A stretch of 64,000 bases of DNA from Oleispirillum sp963678075 (GCA_963678075.2 CAXXPK010000008.1:93931-157930); one strand, 5' to 3'. Numbered from the stretch's first letter, positions 54,425 through 63,159 are shown. Numbers and translations: made by a program. The notes: a model not told the origin generated them from the sequence alone.

Positions 54425-56269
54425 GTGACATTCGGAAAGGCGCGCCCATGCCGGCGTGTCCGTATCTTGGCCGGGATAATTGGACTGCTCGGCGCCCTTT
54501 CCGGGAGCGCGGCGGGCGCCGCCGACTCTCCCGCCGACTCTCCCGCCGACTCCATCCCCTCGGCCCGTTCGCCGATGGTGACGTCCCCCGTCTTCGACGG
54601 CGGCCTCTCGGAAACCGACGCCAACCTTTACCGCCGCATCTTCGCCCTGCAACAGGACGGCGATTGGCGTGGCGCCGACGCGTTGATCGCGCGCCTCGAC
54701 GACTACGTTCTGTTGGGCACCCTGCTCGCCCAACGCTACCTGCATCCGCACAGCCGCACGGGTGGCGCGGACGCCCGGCAATGGCTGGCGGACTATGCCG
54801 ACCACCCCGACGCCGCCGCCATGCACACCTTGGCCAAGGCAAAATCCGGAAGAACGGAGGACATTCCTTCGCCCGAGGACATGCAGCCGCTGCGTGGCGC
54901 GGGCGGCATCGACGGCGGCGAATTGTGGCTGCGCGGCCTGTCGCTGACCCACCTGAAACGCGGCGACGCCAAAACCGCGAACGCCCTTCTGCGCAACTTC
55001 CGGCGCGCTTTGCGCCGCGGTTCCACCCTGACCGCGAAGCACCTGCTCACCGACACGGCATTGGCGCGATTGTTGACCGCCACCGATAGCGACCGCCTAC
55101 GCGGCGCGTTGGGCTTTTCCTATTTTCTCGACGGGCGCGACGACCTTGCCCTCGCCTGGGCCATCCCCGCAGCCAAACGATCCGGCGAACGCGCGCCACA
55201 GGCGGCCTGGACCGCCGGACTATCCAGCTGGCGCGGCAAACAGTTCGCCGCCGCCGAGGACTATTTCGGGATTGTCGCCAGATCCCGTCAGGCGGACCCC
55301 TGGACCCAGGCCGCGGGCGGCTTTTGGGCGGCGCGCGCCGCCCTGCACGCCCGCCACCCGCAAAGCGTCACCGGCTGGCTATCGCAGGCGGCCGAGCATC
55401 CGCGCACCTTTTACGGCCTGATTTCGCGCCGCGTTCTCGGCCTGCCGGTCGGCTTCGGCGGGGATGCGGAAACCATTTCCCGCGACGATCACGACACCCT
55501 GGCCCAGTATCCCGGAGGGCGGCGCGCCATGGCGCTGCTGCAGACGGACCAACCGAACCGCGCCGAGGCCGAGTTGCGGCTTCTGTTCCCGGCGGTCGAT
55601 CCGCCGACGCAACAGGCGATCGTCGCCGTCGCCGTCGCCGGAGGACTGGCCGCCCTGTCGATCCGCCTCTCCTCGGAAACGCAGCGACGCGAGGGAGTGA
55701 TCCATGACAACGCGCGCTATCCGGTGCCGGGATGGACCCCCACCGACGGTTGGAAGCTCGACCGCGCCCTGGTCTATGCCTTCGCACGACAGGAATCCGG
55801 CTTCGACCCCAACGCGAAAAGCCGCGCCGGAGCGCGCGGCCTGATGCAGCTGATGCCCGCCACCGCGCGCTTCATTTCGGCGGGAACGGTCCACGACAAG
55901 GACTCCCTGTTCAATCCCGCCGTCAACCTGTCGCTGGGGCAGCGCTATCTTTCCCACCTGCTGAGCGAACCGGCGGTCGGCGGCAACCTGTTCTTCCTGG
56001 CCGTCGCCTACAACGGCGGCCCCGGCAATCTGGCGACTTGGGGACGCAAGGCCAACGCCAGGGACGATCCGCTGCTGTTCATCGAATCCCTGGCCTGCCG
56101 CGAATCCCGCCGCTTCATCGAACGGATCATGGCCAACCTGTGGATCTATCGCCTGCGCCTCGGCCAGGGTACGCCGTCACTGGACGCGGTGGCCTCGGGC
56201 CAGTGGCCGGTCTATAGTCCGCAGGATCGCCCCGAGGCCCGCCTCGCGATGCGAGCCAAGGGGAACTAG
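54425..56269 (+). CDS. soluble lytic murein transglycosylase
   Basis: A 614-residue Slt70-like enzyme cutting peptidoglycan glycan strands in the periplasm. It has a signal peptide (RILAGIIGLLGALSGSAAGA), a long alpha-helical superhelix, and the C-terminal SLT domain with catalytic Glu457 in FARQESGFDPNAKS, then GARGLMQLMPATA and VAYNGGPGNL. GTG 54425 is chosen (AGAGG nine bases upstream); it overlaps nothing. A 12-base repeat coding ADSP three times follows the signal peptide. Confidence 0.9.
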   Translation: MTFGKARPCRRVRILAGIIGLLGALSGSAAGAADSPADSPADSIPSARSPMVTSPVFDGGLSETDANLYRRIFALQQDGDWRGADALIARLDDYVLLGTLLAQRYLHPHSRTGGADARQWLADYADHPDAAAMHTLAKAKSGRTEDIPSPEDMQPLRGAGGIDGGELWLRGLSLTHLKRGDAKTANALLRNFRRALRRGSTLTAKHLLTDTALARLLTATDSDRLRGALGFSYFLDGRDDLALAWAIPAAKRSGERAPQAAWTAGLSSWRGKQFAAAEDYFGIVARSRQADPWTQAAGGFWAARAALHARHPQSVTGWLSQAAEHPRTFYGLISRRVLGLPVGFGGDAETISRDDHDTLAQYPGGRRAMALLQTDQPNRAEAELRLLFPAVDPPTQQAIVAVAVAGGLAALSIRLSSETQRREGVIHDNARYPVPGWTPTDGWKLDRALVYAFARQESGFDPNAKSRAGARGLMQLMPATARFISAGTVHDKDSLFNPAVNLSLGQRYLSHLLSEPAVGGNLFFLAVAYNGGPGNLATWGRKANARDDPLLFIESLACRESRRFIERIMANLWIYRLRLGQGTPSLDAVASGQWPVYSPQDRPEARLAMRAKGN

Positions 56270-56285
56270 GAACGAACCGCCGCTC

Positions 56286-56909
56286 ATGCCCGACTTTTCC
56301 AGCGAGGATCTCTGTCCCCATCCGGTCGTCGGCATCGACGAAGTCGGACGCGGCCCCTGGGCGGGTCCGGTAATGGCTGCCGCCGTCATCATCGACGGCG
56401 CCGCCGCCGCCGCCGACCTGTTGGCCGCCTTGAACGATTCCAAGAAACTGTCGGCAAAACGACGCGACGATCTGTGCGCGCGCCTGATCGCCTGCTCCGG
56501 CATCGTCTGGGCGCTGGGCGAGGCCTCGGTCGCCGAAATCGACGAGCTGAACATCCTTCAAGCCACCTTTTTGGCGATGCGACGCGCCGCCGCGTCGCTG
56601 CCTTTTGTCCCGGCGCATGCCCTGATCGACGGCAACAAGGTACCGCCCGGGCTCCCCTGCCCGGCCACCGCGATCGTCAAGGGAGACGGCAAATCGGCCT
56701 CGATCGCCGCCGCGTCGATCATCGCCAAGGTTCACCGCGACCGCATCATGTTGGAGCTGGATCAGAACTACCCCAACTACGGGTGGTGCCATAACGCCGG
56801 TTACGGCACCCCGGAACATCAGGCCGGTCTCTTGACATCTGGCGTCACAAAGCATCATAGAAAGTCCTTCGCCCCCATCCGCAAGATGCTGACTCAAAAC
56901 ACTTCTTGA
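56286..56909 (+). CDS. rnhB: ribonuclease HII
   Basis: Removes RNA from RNA-DNA hybrids and single ribonucleotides. The 207-residue protein has GIDEVGRGPWAGPV (Asp18, Glu19), NDSKKLSAKRRDDL near 54, HALIDGNKVP near 114 with the third acid, and KGDGKSASIAAASIIAKVHRD near 136. Complete. It directly precedes ccrM as in many alphaproteobacteria. Confidence 0.95.
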   Translation: MPDFSSEDLCPHPVVGIDEVGRGPWAGPVMAAAVIIDGAAAAADLLAALNDSKKLSAKRRDDLCARLIACSGIVWALGEASVAEIDELNILQATFLAMRRAAASLPFVPAHALIDGNKVPPGLPCPATAIVKGDGKSASIAAASIIAKVHRDRIMLELDQNYPNYGWCHNAGYGTPEHQAGLLTSGVTKHHRKSFAPIRKMLTQNTS

Positions 56910-56940
56910 CGGCGACTCGGGGGCGCGGCATGGTGCCCCG

Positions 56941-58026
56941 ATGATAACTTTCGCACCAGACACGGTCTATCAGGGGGATTGCGTCGCGTTGATGAACGCG
57001 ATGCCGGAGAAGTCGGTGGACATGGTTTTCGCCGACCCGCCCTACAACATGCAGTTGGGTGGCGAACTGCTGCGCCCCGACAATTCGCGCGTCGATGGCA
57101 TCGATGACGCCTGGGACCAGTTCAAAAGCTTCGCCGCCTACGACCGCTTCACCGCCGACTGGCTAAAGGCGGCGCGCCGCGTCTTGAAGGACGACGGCAC
57201 CCTGTGGGTGATCGGCAGCTATCACAACATCTTCCGCGTCGGCGCGGCATTGCAGAACCTGGGCTATTGGATCCTGAACGACATCGTCTGGCGCAAGTCC
57301 AACCCGATGCCGAACTTCAAGGGCACGCGCTTTACCAATGCGCACGAGACCCTGATCTGGTGCGCCAAGGACGAGGACGCGCGCTATACTTTCAATTACG
57401 ACGCCTTGAAGGAACTCAACGAAGGCCTGCAAATGCGCAGCGACTGGCTGCTGCCTCTGTGCACCGGCGCCGAACGCCTGAAGGGCGAGGACGGCGCCAA
57501 GCTGCACCCGACGCAAAAGCCGGAAGCCCTGCTGTACCGCATCATCCTGGCCGCCACCAAACCCGGCGATACGATCGTCGATCCCTTCTTCGGCACCGGC
57601 ACCACCGGCGCGGCGGCGAAACGCCTGGGCCGCCGTTTCATCGGCCTGGAACGGGACGATACCTATATCGCGGGCGCCCTGGCCCGGATCAAGGAGATCG
57701 AGCCGGTCGCCGACCTGGACGCGATCAAGCTGTTCAACAAGAAAACCGAACCCCGCGTCCCCTTCGGCGCGGTCCTGGAACGCGGCCTGATCACCCCCGG
57801 CGACCTGTTGACCGACTCACGCCAACGCTATGCCGCCAAGGTCCGCTCCGACGGAACCCTGGTCGCCGCCGACGCCCATGGCTCGATCCATCAGGTTGGG
57901 GCCGCCGTGCAGGGACTGCCGTCGTGCAATGGCTGGACCTTCTGGTACTTCAAACGCCAGGGCCAATTGATGCCGATTGACCTGCTGCGCCAACGCATCC
58001 GTTCGGAAATGGTCGGCCTGTCGTAG
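56941..58026 (+). CDS. ccrM: cell-cycle DNA adenine methyltransferase CcrM
   Basis: Methylates the adenine of GANTC and times replication-linked transcription in alphaproteobacteria. The 361-residue beta-class methylase has DPPYN at 32-36, the central WRKSNPMPNFKGTRFTNAHE, the SAM motif DPFFGTGTTGAAAKRLGRRF near 215, and the CcrM-specific C-terminal domain (GSIHQVGAAVQGLPSCNGW). Complete. Confidence 0.94.
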   Translation: MITFAPDTVYQGDCVALMNAMPEKSVDMVFADPPYNMQLGGELLRPDNSRVDGIDDAWDQFKSFAAYDRFTADWLKAARRVLKDDGTLWVIGSYHNIFRVGAALQNLGYWILNDIVWRKSNPMPNFKGTRFTNAHETLIWCAKDEDARYTFNYDALKELNEGLQMRSDWLLPLCTGAERLKGEDGAKLHPTQKPEALLYRIILAATKPGDTIVDPFFGTGTTGAAAKRLGRRFIGLERDDTYIAGALARIKEIEPVADLDAIKLFNKKTEPRVPFGAVLERGLITPGDLLTDSRQRYAAKVRSDGTLVAADAHGSIHQVGAAVQGLPSCNGWTFWYFKRQGQLMPIDLLRQRIRSEMVGLS

Positions 58027-58175
58027 GGCGCAACATTAGCTAATTTAATAAAAATTATCGCCCAAAAAACAGACAAAAAAATATTCCCAATATCATCCGT
58101 TGATCAGAAATTTCCATTCCAATCGATCGATTGATCGGGGTTAGTTTTATCCGTTATTCTGGAGAAAACGTGGAA

Positions 58176-58603
58176 ATGAGAATACTGTTTTTACTTGCTC
58201 TAATCTCAGCTCTCTGGTCTTCGTCTGCAATGGCAAAAACGCTACCTTCCGCAGAAGCCGTCCGCGAATTATCCGACAAGGTAATGATGAAGGTGTCCGC
58301 CGGCGACTGGATTGGTGGAATAAGTCTGATAAAGCCTTACATGTCTGTGTCCGCCCAAGAAGTGGATAGAATGGCAGACCGCTCAAAATCTCTCATGATC
58401 GCCCTAAAAGACCGGCTCGGCGAAAATATTGGATGCGAATTCATAAGGGAAGACAAAGCTGGAGATTCTCTTATACGAACAATTCAGATAGAAAAGTGTA
58501 AAAATCCTGCATAACATGGGTTTTTACGTTCTATAAATCAAAAGATGGGTGGATTATATCCGGATTCAACTTCAGCGATTCTCTTGCGTCAGCATTTAAC
58601 TGA
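58176..58603 (+). pseudogene. small exported protein from an AT-rich patch, one frameshift
   Basis: ATG 58176 (GGAG 11 bases upstream) starts a signal peptide (MRILFLLALISALWSSSAMA) and a helical domain up to TIQIEKCKNPA, where TAA ends the frame. One base later the continuing frame reads ITWVFTFYKSKDGWIISGFN-FSDSL to TGA 58601-58603, a natural C-terminus, so a single-base loss near 58510 is inferred. The gene and its flanks (58027-58175) are far richer in A and T than all neighbours, which suggests horizontal origin. Family not recognised beyond a DUF4019-like look. Confidence 0.6.
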
Positions 58604-58665
58604 GAATTTTCCTGCGCCACACGCGCGATAGCGTAAAGTTAGCGGCCTCGGCATAAGGAATGGGG

Positions 58666-58710
58666 GTCCGGGGCCTCCAGGCCCCGGCGGGTCTGGGCGG
58701 AGCCCAGGTC
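58666..58710. repeat. extragenic hairpin-rich repeat, copy B
   Basis: CCGGGGCCT-CC-AGGCCCCGG (58668-58687) is followed by GGGTCTGGGCGGAGCCCAG with a CTGGGC/GCCCAG stem (58693-58707). The second block matches copy A near 42884 except for two compensating changes that keep the stem paired. The insertion-sequence nest starts 20 bases downstream. Confidence 0.65.
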
Positions 58711-58726
58711 CGATCTCCCCCCTCTA

Positions 58727-59403
58727 GGCTCAGGACCCATTAGGCCCAGGACTCATTAAGGTTCAACCCAGAAGAGGAGGAGTACCGCGATGATGACGGC
58801 GGCAAAGAAGATATCCGCGCATCGGTCATATCGGGTTTGGATACGCCGCCAATCCTTGAGGCGAGCGAAGAGGTTCTCGATCCTATGACGCTGGCGATAG
58901 AGGGTTTTGTCGTAAGCGTACTGGGTTTTGCGATGACGCATTGGCGGGATGCATGTAGCGAAACCTCACTGTGTCAAAGCCTCTCGAAGAGGATCACCGT
59001 CATAGCCCTTGTCGGCGATCAGGACGTTGGCCTTGGGAAATAGGTCGAGCAACAGCATCGCGCCTTTGTGATCGCTCATTTGCCCCTCGCTGAGCAGCAG
59101 GATGAGGGGCCTTCCTTGTCCGTCGCAAACCGCATGAAGCTTGGAGTTCAGCCCGCCTTTTGTGCGTCCGATACATCGGGGAAGAGCCCCTTTTTATGGA
59201 GGCTCGTGGCGGTCCGATGAGCTTTCAGGTGGGTTGCATCGATCATCAACCCGCGGCACGCCATGCGATAGTGGGAAATGCGGCTCGATCTTCGCCAACT
59301 GCCTCTCTGACAACCAAAACAGATCACTCATGGATAGGGTCCTCCCTCCCATGAGTGAATTAGCCGCCGATCTGCCTGACAATAATTTAATGGGTCCTGA
59401 ACC
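58727..59403 (-). mobile_element. IS5-family element, internally deleted (copy 2)
   Basis: The outer ends GGCTCAGGACCCATTA (58727-58742) and the partner of GGTTCAGGACCCATTAA (59387-59403) are inverted repeats, flanked by TA on both sides (58725-58726 and 59404-59405). A TA target duplication and two-frame transposase fit the IS427 group of IS5. A second, slightly different end sequence GGCCCAGGACTCATTAA (58743-58759) sits directly inside the left end, so the element has a doubled terminus. Confidence 0.8.
58756..59331 (-). pseudogene. IS5-family transposase, N-terminal middle deleted, frameshift and UGA
   Basis: From ATG 59331: MSDLFWLSERQLAKIEPHF and GVPRVDDR, then a jump in another frame to IDATHLKAHRTA (first DDE Asp), a further frame change near GRTKGG (possibly the programmed shift of this IS group), and VLIADKGYDGDPLREAL (second Asp). 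A TGA follows, then RQRHRIENLFARLKDWRRI (Glu) to TAA. The part kept in copy 1 (NGLRWRDAPPVYGP) is missing here and the part missing in copy 1 is kept here. Confidence 0.8.
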
Positions 59404-59405
59404 TA

Positions 59406-59638
59406 GCCGACGTCGCTCGGCCATAGATAAGCGCACCACCCGCCATCCCGGCTATACCGCCTCCATTCGCATCCGCAAGCGGATCGAGGAAGCCTTTGGC
59501 TGGATCAAGACAGTCACAGGGATGCGGAAAACCAAACTGCGCGGCCTTGATAAGGTGGATTGGGCATTCGCCTTCTCGGCAGCCGCCTACAATCTGCTGC
59601 GACCACCCAAACTGCTGGCAGGGGAGATGCCCACATGA
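59406..59638 (+). pseudogene. C-terminal fragment of a second IS5-type transposase
   Basis: About 75 residues (SAIDKRTTRHPGYTASIRIR, KRIEEAFGWIKTVTGMRKTK, AFAFSAAAYNLLRPPKLLAG) match the last part, including the DDE glutamate, of a different IS5 subgroup. The N-terminal two thirds are absent: copy 2 of the other element ends immediately upstream. Its stop overlaps the start of the next small gene. Confidence 0.75.
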
Positions 59639-59979
59639 AGCGCCCGCCCGCCTTTGCCAAAGTCTTCGAAGGCCGCTGGAGCATCGTCGAGATGGACACT
59701 TGGCCAGATGATCATCTCGACCTTCTGGAGCCCGCCCACATTACCTTTGGTGGCGCCTCTGATGGCGAACGGGTGTTCGGCGCGGTCAAGAGATGGCTCG
59801 ACGTGCGTTACGGGAGCCGGGATGGTGCCGTCTGCGCCGAATTCTCGTGGGAAGGCCACAACGACGCCGATATTGCTTGCGGGAGAGGATGGGTCGCCCT
59901 CGGCACTGCTGGCCGATTGGTTGGCCACATCTACATCCATGGCAGCGATGAATCAGGCTTCGTCTGCGAGCCACTCTGA
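59635..59979 (+). CDS. conserved small protein, probable IS passenger
   Basis: A 114-residue acidic, aromatic-rich protein: FEGRWSIVEMDTWPDDHLDL, EPAHITFGG, KRWLDVRYGSRDGA, EFSWEGHNDADIACGRGWV, LVGHIYIHGSDESGFVCE. I recognise the pattern as a widespread uncharacterised family often found next to transposases. ATG 59635 overlaps the transposase stop (ATGA) and has GGGGAG upstream, so it is translated with the transposase and probably travelled with it. Function unknown. Confidence 0.65.
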   Translation: MKRPPAFAKVFEGRWSIVEMDTWPDDHLDLLEPAHITFGGASDGERVFGAVKRWLDVRYGSRDGAVCAEFSWEGHNDADIACGRGWVALGTAGRLVGHIYIHGSDESGFVCEPL

Positions 59980-59984
59980 CTTCT

Positions 59985-60500
59985 TCAACACCCTGCTAAG
60001 CTGGCGGTGCAGGCGCGCCAGAACAGCACTTCGCGGCCCGGTCGGTCGCCTTTTCGTCCGGTTTTCCTAAAGCCGATGCGTTCGAGGAGGGTCCACGACG
60101 GTCGATTGTCCGGGCGGCATTCCGCGACGATCCGGCACAGGGGATTTTCGTCCGCCAACGCCGCGATCACCGCTCCGACCGCCTCCGCCGCCAGGCCCCG
60201 CCCGCGCGCCGGGGCGGCGAACCAGTACCCGACCTCGGTCTCATAGGGGGTTTTGGGATTGGCACCGACGACGCCAAGAAGGTGCGACGTTTCGCGACTC
60301 CACACGCCAAGGAAGCGATGCCCGTCCTCGCCGCCACGGATCAGCGCCTCGGCATCCGCAAGCAGGAACGGTTCGGCGAGAAAGTGGACCCGAGAGGTGA
60401 CGGACGCGTCGGTGATCGCTTGCAGCGACGGCGCATCCTCCGGACGCAGCGCCGCGATGCGGCAACGTCGCATTTCGATGTCTCTGGATAACGGGAACAT
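59985..60500 (-). CDS. GNAT acetyltransferase, RimJ-like
   Basis: A 171-residue GNAT protein: IEMRRCRIAALRPEDAPSLQ at the start, HLLGVVGANPKTPYETEVGYW near 77, the acetyl-CoA loop ARGRGLAAEAVGAVI near 103, and NRPSWTLLERIGFRKTG near 138. RimJ/RimL relatives acetylate protein N-termini or small molecules. ATG 60500 with GAAGG upstream. It converges on the passenger gene with a five-base gap. Confidence 0.85.
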   Translation of the reverse strand: MFPLSRDIEMRRCRIAALRPEDAPSLQAITDASVTSRVHFLAEPFLLADAEALIRGGEDGHRFLGVWSRETSHLLGVVGANPKTPYETEVGYWFAAPARGRGLAAEAVGAVIAALADENPLCRIVAECRPDNRPSWTLLERIGFRKTGRKGDRPGREVLFWRACTASLAGC

Positions 60501-60718
60501 GGGCCTTCTTTCTTGAAGGCCGCCGTGTCGAAAATGCATCGCTGATGTAACTATGCCTGCCGAAACACGGCGGCGATGGTCACAAACGATGACATCCTGC
60601 CGCTTCCTAACGGAAGCGCCAATAACCCTTTTGCGATGCGAAAGCGAAGCGAGTCATTATGATTCGATGCTATCACGGCGTTTTTGCCACGGCAACGAAA
60701 AACGCGCTGAAACGACGA

Positions 60719-61786
60719 TCAGCGGCGATCGTCCTCGGCCAGCTTCCGCGCCTTTTGCATCACCGTCGGCAAGCCGTCGAGGTCGGCGCGGCGGCCCCAA
60801 AATCCGCCCCCCAGCACCGGCGAGGGATCGCCTGGCGGAGACAGCCTCACCACCGTCAACGTCAACGAAAAATGGGTAAAGACGTGCCGCACCGAGGCGT
60901 TGAGGGGCACGGCGCGCCATTCGGACGGAATATTCAACGCCGTTCCGGTCGCCCAATCGCCGCAGGGCAGCGCCAGCATGCCGCCCAAGAGTCCTTTTGG
61001 CAGACGACGAATCAGCCAGACCCCCGCCTCGCTTTCCGCCCAATAGGCGAAACCGGTCCGGTGCGGGCGCGCCGCCTTTGGCGGGCGGAACGGGCGCTGG
61101 GCGATACTGCCCGCCACCCGCGCGCGGCAATGTTCGCCCCACGGGCAAACCGGACAGGCCGGATCGCGGGGACGGCAAACCACGGCGCCCAAGTCAATCG
61201 CCGCCTGCGCGAAGTCGCCGGGGCGATTCGCCGGGACCAGGGACCGCGCCAATCGCCGCGCCACCGGCTTGAAGGCGGGCAAGGGCGTCGCGTCGTCGCT
61301 CAGACGGGCGAGAATGCGTTCGACGTTGCCGTCCACCGCCGCCGCCGGACGACCGAAGGCGATGGCGGCGATCGCCGCCGCAGTATAGGCGCCTATCCCC
61401 GGCAAGGCACGCAAGGCGGCCTCGTCCTTTGGAAAGGCTCCGCCGTGTTCCGCCGTCACCGCCCGCGCGCAGGCCAGCAGGTGGCGCGCCCGGCTGTAGT
61501 ATCCCAGCCCCGCCCACACCGCCATCACCGCCGCGTCATCGGCGGCGGCCAGATCGGCCAGGGTCGGCCACAGGCCCAGGAACTTATGGAAATAAGGAAT
61601 GACGGCGGCGACCGTGGTCTGCTGCAGCATCACCTCGGACAGCCAGACGCGATAGGGATCGCCCAAGCCCCCCAAGGCCGGACGCCAGGGCAGATCGCGA
61701 TGCCCGGCGTCGTACCAATCCAGCAACCGCGCCGCCAGAACGGCGGGAGCGGCGGGCAGGACTTGGTCGGCGGTAGCGTGCGACAT
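60719..61786 (-). CDS. mutY: A/G-specific adenine DNA glycosylase
   Basis: Removes adenine opposite 8-oxoguanine. 355 residues with catalytic Glu51 in LSEVMLQQT, helix-hairpin-helix ALPGIGAYTAAAIAAIAFG, Asp near 151 in VDGNVERIL, the 4Fe-4S loop CRPRDPACPVCPWGEHC near 209, and a C-terminal NUDIX-like domain (GVWLIRRLPKGLLGGML). Complete. Confidence 0.95.
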   Translation of the reverse strand: MSHATADQVLPAAPAVLAARLLDWYDAGHRDLPWRPALGGLGDPYRVWLSEVMLQQTTVAAVIPYFHKFLGLWPTLADLAAADDAAVMAVWAGLGYYSRARHLLACARAVTAEHGGAFPKDEAALRALPGIGAYTAAAIAAIAFGRPAAAVDGNVERILARLSDDATPLPAFKPVARRLARSLVPANRPGDFAQAAIDLGAVVCRPRDPACPVCPWGEHCRARVAGSIAQRPFRPPKAARPHRTGFAYWAESEAGVWLIRRLPKGLLGGMLALPCGDWATGTALNIPSEWRAVPLNASVRHVFTHFSLTLTVVRLSPPGDPSPVLGGGFWGRRADLDGLPTVMQKARKLAEDDRR

Positions 61787-61890
61787 GTTCTGTCCATGCC
61801 CCGCCCATGCCGCCGCGTCAAGACCGGACCGAAACCGGCATCCTTTGGCAAGGGTGGGCGACCGCCGCGAAATCGCCTATGATGGCCGCC

Positions 61891-62418
61891 ATGAAAAAAA
61901 CCGCCGCCCCGTCCGCCAAGCCCGTCAAACCCGAGGCCCCGCGTCGTCGTCGCCCGCATCCTCTGGGAATGGCGGTGGCCTCGGTGGTGCGGCCCCTGGT
62001 CGGCAAGAAGGGCTTCGTCGATGTCGATATTCTGACCCGCTGGGGGGAAATCGTCGGGCCGGAGATCGCGCAACAATCCCTGCCTCTGCGCATCGCCAAG
62101 GCGCGCTCCGGCTCCGCCGACGGCTCCACCCTGCACGTGCGGGTCGGCTCCTCCGCCTTCGCCACGCTGCTGAAATACCAAGAGCTGGAGCTCTGCGCCC
62201 GCGTCAACCGCTACTTCGGCTTCCCGGCGGTGACCCACGTCAAGCTGACGGTCGGCAGCCTGCCGCCGCCAAAACCGCTGCTGCCGCCGCCCCGCGAACC
62301 GCCGCCGTTGTCGGCCGAGGAAGCGGCGGAGGTGGCGCGGATCGGCGACCCCGATTTGCGCGAGGCGCTGGAACGGCTGGGACGGTCGTTGCACCAACGC
62401 CAAAGCGACGGGAGATGA
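61891..62418 (+). CDS. DUF721 (DciA-like) protein
   Basis: A 175-residue basic protein. A Lys/Pro-rich start is followed by the DUF721 core (VDVDILTRWGEIVGPEIAQQ, LHVRVGSSAFATLLKYQELEL). DciA relatives bind and load replicative helicase DnaB. It is divergent from mutY and precedes dsbA and smc, the normal alphaproteobacterial order. ATG 61891 is preferred; in-frame ATGs at 61879 and 61882 are possible. Confidence 0.8.
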   Translation: MKKTAAPSAKPVKPEAPRRRRPHPLGMAVASVVRPLVGKKGFVDVDILTRWGEIVGPEIAQQSLPLRIAKARSGSADGSTLHVRVGSSAFATLLKYQELELCARVNRYFGFPAVTHVKLTVGSLPPPKPLLPPPREPPPLSAEEAAEVARIGDPDLREALERLGRSLHQRQSDGR

Positions 62419-62478
62419 CAAGCGAAGAACGCCGCTTTATCTCAGAAGACCGAAGTCCCAACCGCAGGAGTTTCCACC

Positions 62479-63093
62479 GTGTCCTTCCGCCGCCTTGCCG
62501 CCATCCTTTTGACCCTTGCCGCCCTGTTCGCCACGGGCCCCGCCGAGGCAAAGGATACCCTTCTGCACGACCAGTCGGGCGGGCGGGCGAACGCGCCGGT
62601 GACGATCGTGGAATACTCGTCCTACACCTGCCCGCACTGCGCCACCTTTCACCAGGAAACCCGCCCCTGGCTGATCGAGACCTTCGTTGACAGCGGCCGC
62701 GCCCGGATGGTGTTCTTGGACTATCCGCTGGATGGCCTGGCGATGGCGGCCTCGTTGCTGGTGCACAGCGCGCCGAAGGAAACCGCCGAGGCCTTGTCCG
62801 AGGCTCTGTTCAGCGAACAACAGCGATGGGCCACCGCCCAGAACCCGCGTCAAGCTTTGTCCGGCATCGCGGCCCTGGCCGGAATGTCGCCGCAGGCGAT
62901 CGATGCCGCCCCGGCCGACCAGACGTTGTTCCAGGCGCTTCTGGACCAACGCGCCGCCGCGTCGCAAGAACACGGCGTCGATTCGACCCCGGCCCTGGTC
63001 ATCAACGGCCACAAGATCGCCGCCAACAGCTCGCGCCGGGAACTGACCGAGATGATCGAGGCCGCCGAGGCCGAGGCAAAAGTCCGGCATTGA
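62479..63093 (+). CDS. DsbA-family thiol:disulfide interchange protein
   Basis: A 204-residue periplasmic protein: signal peptide ending near GPAEA, thioredoxin active site TCPHC at 51-54 in VEYSSYTCPHCATF, helical insertion, and cis-Pro loop STPALVINGH near 172. Its place before smc is typical. GTG start. It likely oxidises or isomerises disulphides in exported proteins. Confidence 0.88.
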   Translation: MSFRRLAAILLTLAALFATGPAEAKDTLLHDQSGGRANAPVTIVEYSSYTCPHCATFHQETRPWLIETFVDSGRARMVFLDYPLDGLAMAASLLVHSAPKETAEALSEALFSEQQRWATAQNPRQALSGIAALAGMSPQAIDAAPADQTLFQALLDQRAAASQEHGVDSTPALVINGHKIAANSSRRELTEMIEAAEAEAKVRH

Positions 63094-63159
63094 CCGTCCG
63101 CCGCGGCGGACGCGCCGATGCCCTCTTGGCAAACGCGCGGTTCCGCGCATAATCGCCGG

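Noticed and set aside
54520..54560. Tandem 12-base repeat as a regulatory element
   Set aside because: It codes ADSPADSPADS just after the signal peptide of the lytic transglycosylase and is explained as coding low complexity.
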